Assembly (NCBI GenBank): GCA_036525795.1
Contig: DATCZS010000180.1
Span: 1-5,295, forward strand
Length of the DNA stretch: 5,295 nt
Reading direction: 5' to 3'
DNA from: DATCZS01 sp036525795
Lineage (GTDB): Bacteria; Actinomycetota; Acidimicrobiia; Spongiisociales; ZC4RG35
Under the pieces are notes generated by a model, which worked only from the letters and a program-made list of their open reading frames with translations, was not told the DNA's origin and did not search any database. Below are positions 1 through 5,295 of the stretch, piece after piece; position 1 is the first letter of the stretch; each line of letters starts with the position of its first letter. The position numbers and the translations under genes are program-made.

Positions 1-1053
1 GAAGTCGTCGGGATGGGTGGCCCCGCGGGAGGCTCTGGTTCGAACGATGGGAGGGAGGTAGGCGCCGCCGAACCCGTGCACCAGGTCGTCCCAGATGTCG
101 AAACCCTCGTCCTCGATGACCCCGGCGGCGTCGAGCACCCGGCCCACGGTCACCCCCGGGGTGAGCACGTCGACGATGCCGCGGTAGGCCCTGAGTGCGA
201 CGTCGTGCAGGCGGGCGTAGCGGTCGGTGGGACCCTGGCCGATGGTGAAGGTACGGAGGATCTGGCCGGCATACCCCCAGAACGTGGTCGAGATCTCGGT
301 GACGAACACATCGCCCGCCCGGAGCACACGGTCGGGGTGATACTGATGGGGAACGCAGACGGCGGGGTCGTCCATCGGCGTCGTCAGGCTGAAGTGGATC
401 AGGTTCCACGCCCTGTGGCCGAGATAGGTGTCCTCGACGATCCTGGCCACCTCGTACTCGTTCATCCCGGGCACCAGCGATTCCGCCAGCGCGGCGACGG
501 CGGCGTCGTTCATCGCAGACGCGATGCGGACGAAGGTCATCTCCGCCTCGGTCTTGACGAGGCGGAAGGCCTGATAGGCGGCGTTCACGTCCGAGAACAC
601 CGCACCGGGGTTCTCACCCTGGAGGACGAACAGGTCGCCGTGGGGGATCACGCCGATCAGGCCGACCCGGCGCGCCCCGGCCGCAGCCAGGAGGCGTCCG
701 AGCGCGTGCGCCTGCTCACCCGGCGTGTCGCCGCCGTAGCGCACATCGGTGATGGTCGAGATCCGCTCCGCATCGGGCAGGTGGTTCCACAGCCGCACGA
801 GCAGCGTCGGTTCCTCGTCCGGCAGGAACACCACGTACGACTGGACCTGAGAGGGCCAGTTGGAGAAGTACTGGACGGACGTCTCCAGCGGTCCGGTCGC
901 ACCGCCGACCACCAGGGCGTCGAACCCGTCTTCGAGCAGGTCGCGGGCGAACCGGTGACGGCGGTCCATCTCGGCTGCCGGATACCGCGGGAAGCCGTTG
1001 ACCTGGTCGAATGCCCCTTGCTCCCAATAGGGCGGGCCGAAGCGCTCAGCCAC
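1..1053 (-). CDS. M24-family creatinase/Xaa-Pro aminopeptidase-like hydrolase (C-terminus off window)
   Basis: The reading frame is open from GTG at 1053 to the left edge: 351 codons, no stop, so the C-terminus is missing. What is seen: an N-terminal creatinase_N-type domain (about residues 20-160), then a pita-bread M24 domain that begins near FRLVKTEAEM (residues 163-172, the family's 'lR.iKs..Ei' region). The conserved first His is H236 (VPHQYHP). The usual two metal-binding Asp positions carry E253 (VTEIST) and Q264 (YAGQILRTF). The next His is H326, in HGFGGAYLPP. Family knowledge: aminopeptidases of this fold need both Asp residues to bind two metals, whereas creatinase has replaced them and works without metal. 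I infer a creatinase-like, metal-independent C-N hydrolase rather than a peptidase. The final two Glu ligand positions lie outside the window. The GTG start is supported by GGAGG six bases upstream. The gene overlaps the end of the Mo-hydroxylase gene by 8 bp and is third in its operon. The fold assignment is firm; the substrate is unknown. Confidence 0.87.
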   Translation of the reverse strand, partial: MAERFGPPYWEQGAFDQVNGFPRYPAAEMDRRHRFARDLLEDGFDALVVGGATGPLETSVQYFSNWPSQVQSYVVFLPDEEPTLLVRLWNHLPDAERISTITDVRYGGDTPGEQAHALGRLLAAAGARRVGLIGVIPHGDLFVLQGENPGAVFSDVNAAYQAFRLVKTEAEMTFVRIASAMNDAAVAALAESLVPGMNEYEVARIVEDTYLGHRAWNLIHFSLTTPMDDPAVCVPHQYHPDRVLRAGDVFVTEISTTFWGYAGQILRTFTIGQGPTDRYARLHDVALRAYRGIVDVLTPGVTVGRVLDAAGVIEDEGFDIWDDLVHGFGGAYLPPIVRTRASRGATHPDDF

Positions 1054-3340
1054 CAGCTGCCTCCAGGATCATGCCCCTGACCACTTCGGGTGTCAGCGGA
1101 TACCGGTCCACGACGACTCCCAGATGCGACAGCGCGTCCTCGACCGCCGCCGCGACGGCGGCCATCGCCGGGATGGTGCCGCCCTCTCCCGCCCCCTTCG
1201 CCCCGAGGGGGTTGTCCGGCGCGGGTGTCACCGTGTGCACCTTCGACAGCGGAGGCATCTCCATCGCCGTCGGGATCCGGAAGTCCATGAACGTGGTCGT
1301 GAGCGGCTGGCCATCCTCGGCGTACACCACTCGCTCGAGGAGCGCGTTCGACAGCCCGTGGGCGACGCCGCCGTCGATCTGCCCGTCGACGATCATCGGG
1401 TTGAGCACCGTCCCGCAGTCGTGGGCCACCGAGTAGTGCACGACGGTGACGAGGCCGGTTTCGCGGTCGACCTCCACCTCGGCCACGTGGCAGCCGAAGG
1501 CGTACGGCGGCCGCGGAGTGGGGAACGCCTCCGTTGCCGCCGCCTCCTCACCGCGGGAGGCGGCGATGGCGGCCAGCTGTGCGAAGCCGACCCCGGCATC
1601 AGGCTGGCCCACGACTCGAACCTCGCCGTCTTCCAGGATCAGGTCCGCTTCGGCGGCCTCGAGATGCTCGGCGGCGAGGCGCTTGAGGATCGAGGCCGTC
1701 TCGACCGCGGCCAGATGGGTGGAGGATCCGGCATTCACGGCGGTGCGGCTGGCCACGGTGGCCACCCCGTTGCCCGGCTGATCGGTGTCGCCGGCCTTCA
1801 CCACCACCGAGGTCGCATCGACGCCCAGCTCGGTTGCGCAGATCTGGGCCAGGACCGTGGCGTGGCCCTGTCCCTGGGAGTTGGCCCCGAGCACCACCGT
1901 GACGGTGCCGTCGGCTTCGATCTGGACGCGCGCCTGCTCGTGCGGGCCGAGACCGGTGTCCTCGACGTACGCGGCGATGCCCATCCCGAGCAGCCGGCCT
2001 TCGCTTCGCGCCGTCTCCCGGCGCGCCTCGAACCCGTCCCTGTCCGCCAGGGCCAGCACCTCCTCCAGTCCCCGGTGATAGTCGCCGGAGTCGTAGGTGA
2101 TGTTCCCGCCGTACCGGGCGGCGAGTGGATATTCATACGGGAAGGCGTCCGCCGGGATGAAGTTGCGCCGTCTCACCTCGGCGGCGTCCAGCCCGAGCGC
2201 CCTGGCCACGGCATCGATGACCCGTTCGTGGATGAACGTGGCGTTGGGTCGGGCGGCACCCCGGATCGGGCTGGTTGAAACCGCGTTCGTGTACACCACC
2301 TCGAGGGTCAGATCCATCGCCTCGAGGGTGTACGGGCCCTGAATGAGCTGGAATCCGGTCATCGGAAGCAGGAGGCCGTACGAAACGTATGCACCGTTGT
2401 CGTGGAGCAGCCTGCCCCTGAGCCCGAGCAGGCGGCCGTCTGCCGAGGCGGCCACCTCCAGGAAGGCGACCATGTCCCGCTGTTGCTGGGTGGTGAGCAG
2501 ATGCTCACGCCTGGTCTCGATCCACTTCACGGGGGCGTCGAGCTTCGCCGCCAATGCCGCCAGCACGTACTCCTCGGCGTAGATGCCGCCCTTGGGACCG
2601 AACCCTCCCCCGACGTCGGGAGCGATCACCCTGACATCGTCACGGCCGAAGTACTCGGCGACGCGACGACGCACCGGGTAGGGAGCCTGGGTGGAGGACC
2701 ACAGGTTGAGCCGGCCATCCGCCTCGTGGGCGAGCACACCTCGCGGCTCCATCGAGGCACACGCACCCCGATGCTGACGCAGTTCGAGCGGGATCACCAC
2801 GTCGGCCCGGGCGAAGGCACCGTCGACGTCTCCGTATGCCGCCGACAGCGTCGTCACGAGGTTCGTCGACCCGCCGCGATGCACCGGCGGGGCACCGGGC
2901 TCGATGGCGCGCTCCACGTGGGCCACCGCGGGGAGGGGCTCGAACTCGATCCACACGGACTCGGCGGCATCCGCCGCCGCGTACCGGTTCTCCGCCACCA
3001 CCACTGCGACCGCCTGTCCGACGTAGCACACCTCCTCGGAGGCCAGGGGCGGCGCCTGGACGCTCCCCTCCAACAGCGGATGGGGATGCGGATTGGGCAT
3101 GGCGGCGGTGACCCCGAGGTCTTCGGCGGTGAAGACCCCCACCACCCCGGGCATGGAACGGGCCTCCTCTGCGTCGATCGAACGGACGAGGGCGTGGGCT
3201 TCGGGCGATCGAACGAACGCCACATGCAGCGTCCCGGCGAGTCGGATGTCATCGACGTACATCCCTCGACCGGTGATCAAGCGCGGGTCCTCGACCCGCC
3301 GGAGGGGAGCGCCAACGCCGTCCGGGCGACGAGAGCTCAT
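1046..3340 (-). CDS. Xanthine dehydrogenase/CoxL-family molybdopterin-binding subunit
   Basis: A 764-residue protein, the usual size for the large, Mo-cofactor subunit of the xanthine oxidase family. Such subunits hydroxylate heteroaromatics, purines or aldehydes and pass electrons through 2Fe-2S and FAD subunits. Seen: an N-terminal a/b hammerhead domain (about residues 20-135, starting at RRVEDPRLITGRG); the cofactor-binding GGGFG at 244-248; a substrate-loop region PIRGAARP at 358-365; the dithiolene-contacting SQGQGH at 488-493; and the catalytic Glu E719 in GAKGAGEGGT. There is no form I CO-dehydrogenase loop (AYRCSFR), so it is not a true CO dehydrogenase. No signal peptide is visible. 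The start was placed at ATG 3340 because it forms an ATGA overlap with the stop of the upstream dehydrogenase and sits just before the conserved N-terminus; an in-frame ATG at 3379 would add 13 unconserved residues. No strong Shine-Dalgarno precedes it, which suggests coupled translation. No FeS or FAD subunit gene lies beside it. The substrate is unknown. Confidence 0.95.
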   Translation of the reverse strand: MSSRRPDGVGAPLRRVEDPRLITGRGMYVDDIRLAGTLHVAFVRSPEAHALVRSIDAEEARSMPGVVGVFTAEDLGVTAAMPNPHPHPLLEGSVQAPPLASEEVCYVGQAVAVVVAENRYAAADAAESVWIEFEPLPAVAHVERAIEPGAPPVHRGGSTNLVTTLSAAYGDVDGAFARADVVIPLELRQHRGACASMEPRGVLAHEADGRLNLWSSTQAPYPVRRRVAEYFGRDDVRVIAPDVGGGFGPKGGIYAEEYVLAALAAKLDAPVKWIETRREHLLTTQQQRDMVAFLEVAASADGRLLGLRGRLLHDNGAYVSYGLLLPMTGFQLIQGPYTLEAMDLTLEVVYTNAVSTSPIRGAARPNATFIHERVIDAVARALGLDAAEVRRRNFIPADAFPYEYPLAARYGGNITYDSGDYHRGLEEVLALADRDGFEARRETARSEGRLLGMGIAAYVEDTGLGPHEQARVQIEADGTVTVVLGANSQGQGHATVLAQICATELGVDATSVVVKAGDTDQPGNGVATVASRTAVNAGSSTHLAAVETASILKRLAAEHLEAAEADLILEDGEVRVVGQPDAGVGFAQLAAIAASRGEEAAATEAFPTPRPPYAFGCHVAEVEVDRETGLVTVVHYSVAHDCGTVLNPMIVDGQIDGGVAHGLSNALLERVVYAEDGQPLTTTFMDFRIPTAMEMPPLSKVHTVTPAPDNPLGAKGAGEGGTIPAMAAVAAAVEDALSHLGVVVDRYPLTPEVVRGMILEAAGG
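1060..1064 (-). promoter_or_regulatory. Shine-Dalgarno site of the M24 gene
   Basis: GGAGG on the minus strand, six bases before GTG at 1053, inside the last codons of the upstream Mo-hydroxylase gene. It decides the GTG start and implies coupled translation with the upstream gene. Confidence 0.65.
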
Positions 3341-4218
3341 GGCCGTTCGAGGTGGGCGAGTTGCTCGAGGTACCGGCACAACGCGGCGGCGTCCAGGTCG
3401 CCCAGTCCGGCGTCGGCCGAAGCCTGATAGATCGGTAGCGCCGTGTCGAGGAGCGGCGTGGGAGCCCCCACCGATCGGGCGAATGCCTGAATGATCGTGG
3501 CGTCCTTCTTGATGATCGCCAGGCGGGCAGAAGGCGGCTCGTAGGTGTCTGTCACCATCATCGGCCCGCGGATCTCGAAGATCCGGGAAGAGCCCACCCC
3601 GTCACCGATCACCTGCTGGACGACGGCCGGGTCCATCCCGGCGGCGATTCCCAGCGCGTGCGCCTCCGCCGTCGACAGGTTGTGGATGGCGACCAGCAGG
3701 TTGGCGATGTATTTCATGATCGAGCCGTTGGGGAAGGCGCCCAGGTAGTAGGTGGCCCGTCCCACGACATCGAAGATGTCCTTCGTCTTGTCGAAGGCCT
3801 CCTGGGTCCCGGACGCCATCACCACCAGCGTGGCGTCGGCCGCCTGCAGTCCTGTGCCGCTCACCGCCACGTCCATGAGTTCGACACCCACCGCGGCCAG
3901 CGCGTCGAACGCCCTCTGCTTGTCCTCGATGGGAAAGACGCCCATCTCCGCCGCGATGAGCCCTTCATGGGCGCCGGCGGCGACGTCTGCGGTGGCGGCC
4001 TCGAGAGCGGCCACCGACGGGAGAGAGAACAACACGACTTCGGATGCCGCCGCCACCGCCGCACCGGAGGGCTCGGCCACTCCCCCCATCTCGGCGAGCG
4101 CCGCCGTCTTTTCCTCGTCCACGTCGTAGCCGTGGATCTCGTAGCCCGCTGCCAGCAGGTGCCGGGACATGGCCGCACCCATCACACCGACACCAACCAC
4201 ACCTACTCGCTGCACCAT
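3337..4218 (-). CDS. NAD-binding beta-hydroxyacid dehydrogenase (3-hydroxyisobutyrate dehydrogenase family)
   Basis: A 293-residue protein, the standard length for beta-hydroxyacid dehydrogenases such as 3-hydroxyisobutyrate dehydrogenase and tartronate semialdehyde reductase. These interconvert a 3-hydroxyacid and its semialdehyde using NAD(P). Seen: a Rossmann GxGxxG (G9-V-G-V-M-G14); D32 at the end of the second strand (GYDVDEE), which favours NAD over NADP; VAVSG with S120; the catalytic K169 with N173 four residues on (MKYIANLL); and the all-alpha C-terminal domain with HALGIAAGMD. Oddities: the usual K-x-x-N-N has Ala at the first Asn, and the common SGGxxGAxxGTL region reads SGTGLQAADATL. 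The start at ATG 4218 is supported by AGGAAGG five bases upstream and by its closeness to the Rossmann motif. The open frame runs much further upstream but only as antisense to the divergent gene. It is the first gene of the leftward operon and its stop overlaps the next start (ATGA). The exact substrate is not determined. Confidence 0.93.
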   Translation of the reverse strand: MVQRVGVVGVGVMGAAMSRHLLAAGYEIHGYDVDEEKTAALAEMGGVAEPSGAAVAAASEVVLFSLPSVAALEAATADVAAGAHEGLIAAEMGVFPIEDKQRAFDALAAVGVELMDVAVSGTGLQAADATLVVMASGTQEAFDKTKDIFDVVGRATYYLGAFPNGSIMKYIANLLVAIHNLSTAEAHALGIAAGMDPAVVQQVIGDGVGSSRIFEIRGPMMVTDTYEPPSARLAIIKKDATIIQAFARSVGAPTPLLDTALPIYQASADAGLGDLDAAALCRYLEQLAHLERP

Positions 4219-4223
4219 TTCGG

Positions 4224-4230
4224 CCTTCCT
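4224..4230 (-). promoter_or_regulatory. Shine-Dalgarno site of the hydroxyacid dehydrogenase gene
   Basis: AGGAAGG on the minus strand, five bases before ATG at 4218. It decides this start over the in-frame ATG at 4257. Confidence 0.6.
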
Positions 4231-4237
4231 CTCCCGT

Positions 4238-4267
4238 GTGACCCGGCGATCCTGCATCCTATACGAT
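4238..4267 (+). promoter_or_regulatory. Candidate sigma-70-type promoter for the cyclase/MBL operon
   Basis: GTGACC at 4238-4243 resembles a -35 (four of six matches to TTGACA). It lies 18 bases before TACGAT at 4262-4267, a TANNNT-type -10 with four of six matches to TATAAT. This would give a leader of roughly 35-40 bases before ATG 4312. Weak matches of this kind are common in GC-rich DNA. Confidence 0.35.
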
Positions 4268-4273
4268 CGGGTC
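4240..4273. repeat. Imperfect dyad, candidate operator
   Basis: The left arm GACCC-GGC-GATC (4240-4251) pairs with the right arm GATC-GGGTC (4265-4273) across a 13-base spacer; three unpaired bases sit inside the left arm. The dyad covers the candidate promoter elements between the two divergent genes, which is where a shared repressor or activator would bind. The arms are short and imperfect, so chance is possible. Confidence 0.3.
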
Positions 4274-4311
4274 GAGCGCGGCCCGGGAGACCCCGCATCG
4301 AGAGGAGCGAC

Positions 4312-4980
4312 ATGGCCATCATCGACCTGACCGTGGCAATCGGGCCGGACACCTACGCCCCGCCGTCGGTGAACACCCCGATCGCCGTGACCGTGAGGAC
4401 CAAGGAGCCGGGCTGGCAGGTCACCGAGGTCCAGATGGCGCTCCATGCCGGGCCACACGTCGATTTCTCCAAGCACTACCGGACGGACGGAGAGACCGCC
4501 GAGCAGATCGCCCTCGACCGGACGATCGGCACGGCGCGCGTGTTCGACCTCGGCGAGGTCGAGGCCGGACACGACATCTCGATCCAGGACCTCGAGGGCG
4601 CCGACCCCGGACTCCAGCCCGGCGAGATCGCCCTGGTTCGCACCGCCTGGACCGACCGGTCGTGGGGCCGGTTCCCCGACTACTACGTCGACTCGCCGTC
4701 GTGTTCGCCGGAGGCCGCCCGCTGGCTCGTCGATCGGGGGGCGAAGGCGATCGGCTTCGACTGCTTCCCCGAGGCCGCCGCCAAGAAGACCGACTACCGG
4801 GCCGAAGAATTCGTGGTGCACGCCACCATCGGGGAAGGCGGAGCCGTCCTGATGCAGCAACTCACCGCGCTCGACCGGCTGCCGGCCGGCGAACCTGTCC
4901 GGTTCTTCGCCTCCTTCATGAAGTTCACGGGCGCCGAGGGTGTCCCGGCCAGATTCTTCGCCGTGGTGGAGGACGACTGA
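4312..4980 (+). CDS. Cyclase-family hydrolase (kynurenine formamidase/isatin hydrolase-like)
   Basis: A 222-residue cytosolic protein of the cyclase family (Pfam Cyclase), whose known members include kynurenine formamidase and isatin hydrolase, metal-dependent amide or lactam hydrolases. Seen: the N-terminal IIDLTVAIGPDTYAPPS typical of the family; the metal motif H45-A-G-P-H49-V-D51-F-S-K-H55, matching the HxGxHxDxxxH backbone but with Pro for the usual Thr and Ser for the usual Pro; the central IALVRTAW strand; the GFDCFPEA segment; and H170 in FVVHATIG. Twelve residues later, where kynurenine formamidases carry a metal-binding Glu (usually in a 'ExLxNL' segment), this protein has Q182 (VLMQQLTAL). 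The start at ATG 4312 has AGGAG at 4303-4307, four bases upstream. It is the first gene of the rightward operon, divergent from the dehydrogenase/Mo-hydroxylase operon, so it probably serves the same pathway. I would not call it kynurenine formamidase, since no tryptophan-catabolism genes are near. Confidence 0.9.
   Translation: MAIIDLTVAIGPDTYAPPSVNTPIAVTVRTKEPGWQVTEVQMALHAGPHVDFSKHYRTDGETAEQIALDRTIGTARVFDLGEVEAGHDISIQDLEGADPGLQPGEIALVRTAWTDRSWGRFPDYYVDSPSCSPEAARWLVDRGAKAIGFDCFPEAAAKKTDYRAEEFVVHATIGEGGAVLMQQLTALDRLPAGEPVRFFASFMKFTGAEGVPARFFAVVEDD
4968..4972 (+). promoter_or_regulatory. Shine-Dalgarno site of the MBL-fold gene
   Basis: GGAGG within the last codons of the cyclase-family gene, nine bases before GTG 4982. 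It supports this start over GTG 4988. Confidence 0.5.
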
Positions 4981-4981
4981 C

Positions 4982-5295
4982 GTGGAGGTGCTCACGCTGC
5001 GGCCGGTCGACCGTCTGACGCTCACCACGCTGGTGGACAACGCCGTCGACTCCACGGCTCCCGACACCGGTCCGGCCCGGCGCCGCGCCTTCGGGGACGG
5101 AACGGTACCGGCGGCGGCGATCCTGGGAGGCCGAGGGAGCGAGGCGCTGGTCGCCGAGCACGGGTTCTCGATGTTCGTCGAGGCCGAGACGGACGGGCGC
5201 AGCCGCCGGCTGCTGTTCGACACCGGGGTCAGCCCGACAGGAGTGATCGAGAACGCCCGGAGGCTCGAGGTGGACCTCACGACAGCCGAGGGGAT
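4982..5295 (+). CDS. Metallo-beta-lactamase-fold hydrolase, N-terminal part (runs off window)
   Basis: The frame is open from GTG 4982 to the right edge: 104 full codons plus two bases, with no stop. Seen: LTTLVDNAVD (residues 14-23), AEHGFSMFVEAE, LLFDTGVSPTGVIENARRLEVDL with FDTG at 79-82. These match the N-terminal strands of the MBL-fold subgroup annotated as 7,8-dihydropterin-6-methyl-4-(beta-D-ribofuranosyl)-aminobenzene-5'-phosphate synthase-like. In that subgroup FDTG is followed by an Asn-rich helix and a 'lgvDl' strand that leads into HxHxDH. The metal-binding HxHxDH motif would fall just beyond the window, so catalytic competence cannot be judged. The gene starts one base after the stop of the cyclase-family gene, with GGAGG nine bases before the GTG, so the two are co-transcribed. 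Its role is unknown: it could hydrolyse an ester, lactone or thioester in the same pathway. The fold call is fairly sure, the subgroup less so. Confidence 0.8.
   Translation, partial: MEVLTLRPVDRLTLTTLVDNAVDSTAPDTGPARRRAFGDGTVPAAAILGGRGSEALVAEHGFSMFVEAETDGRSRRLLFDTGVSPTGVIENARRLEVDLTTAEG

Larger units (their letters stand above)
4219..4311. promoter_or_regulatory. Divergent intergenic control region
   Basis: A 93-bp gap between the diverging dehydrogenase and cyclase-family genes, and the only non-coding stretch in the window. Both operons must start from here or receive distant transcripts, so it should hold two back-to-back promoters and probably a shared operator. On the minus strand TAGGAT (4261 to 4256) fits the loose TANNNT -10 pattern, but I see no convincing -35 element for it. 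Confidence 0.6.

Noticed and set aside
13..1080. Plus-strand 355-codon open frame
   Set aside because: It is antisense to the M24 gene, which shows clear family motifs. The translation is rich in Gly, Arg, His and Val without recognisable domains, as expected for a shadow frame in GC-rich DNA.
1124..2278. Plus-strand 384-codon open frame
   Set aside because: Antisense to the Mo-hydroxylase gene, with no domain-like sequence and low-complexity composition.
1046..3340. Identification as aerobic CO dehydrogenase (coxL)
   Set aside because: The Cys-containing AYRCSFR loop of form I enzymes is absent; the loop reads PIRGAARP.
2402..3427. Plus-strand 341-codon open frame
   Set aside because: Antisense shadow over the start of the Mo-hydroxylase gene and the end of the dehydrogenase gene; no family match recognised.
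3658..4311. Upstream in-frame extension of the cyclase-family gene
   Set aside because: It lies antisense to the dehydrogenase gene. ATG 4312 has a good ribosome site and matches the family's usual N-terminus.
4445..5018. Other plus-strand frames overlapping the cyclase-family gene (4445-4852 and 4662-5018)
   Set aside because: Arg/Pro/Ser-rich translations typical of off-frame reading; they overlap a well-supported gene.
4219..5280. Long N-terminal extension of the dehydrogenase frame (about 350 codons)
   Set aside because: It runs antisense through the cyclase-family and MBL genes and precedes a normal Rossmann N-terminus with its own Shine-Dalgarno at 4224-4230.
1..5295. CRISPR arrays, tRNA/rRNA genes, transposases, terminators
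   Set aside because: No regularly spaced repeats, cloverleaf-like segments, transposase motifs or hairpin followed by a T-run were seen; nearly all the window is coding.

Overview
The window is about two-thirds G+C by eye. Its codons end mostly in G or C, it uses both GTG and ATG starts, and its genes are packed with overlapping stop/start codons. This fits a chromosomal segment of a high-GC bacterium, most likely an actinobacterium or similar soil or marine lineage. That placement rests on composition only; no marker gene is present. I saw no tRNA, rRNA, CRISPR array, insertion sequence or other mobile-element signature.

Layout: five protein genes form two divergent units around one 93-bp intergenic region (4219-4311). 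Leftward (minus strand), in transcription order, are: an NAD-dependent beta-hydroxyacid dehydrogenase of the 3-hydroxyisobutyrate dehydrogenase (HIBDH) family (4218 to 3337); the molybdenum-cofactor subunit of a xanthine dehydrogenase / CoxL-type hydroxylase (3340 to 1046); and a creatinase / Xaa-Pro aminopeptidase-like M24 protein (1053, running off the left edge). The first pair overlaps by 4 bp (ATGA) and the second by 8 bp, so this is almost certainly one translationally coupled operon. Rightward (plus strand) are a cyclase-family / kynurenine-formamidase-like hydrolase (4312-4980) and, one base after its stop, a metallo-beta-lactamase-fold protein (4982, running off the right edge).

The combination is a molybdenum hydroxylase, two hydrolases of families that act on C-N bonds (cyclase family and creatinase fold), and a hydroxyacid/semialdehyde dehydrogenase. 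It looks like a peripheral catabolic pathway for a small, possibly N-heterocyclic or amide compound: hydroxylate, hydrolyse, then oxidise or reduce a hydroxyacid intermediate. The substrate cannot be read from the sequence. Several of the enzymes depart from family consensus at active-site positions. The M24 protein has Glu and Gln at the two Asp metal-ligand positions, the cyclase-family protein has Gln at the late Glu ligand position, and the Mo-subunit carries IRGAARP in the substrate loop. The FeS and FAD partners expected for a Mo hydroxylase are not next to it within this window. The first and last genes are cut by the window edges and have no stop codon here.
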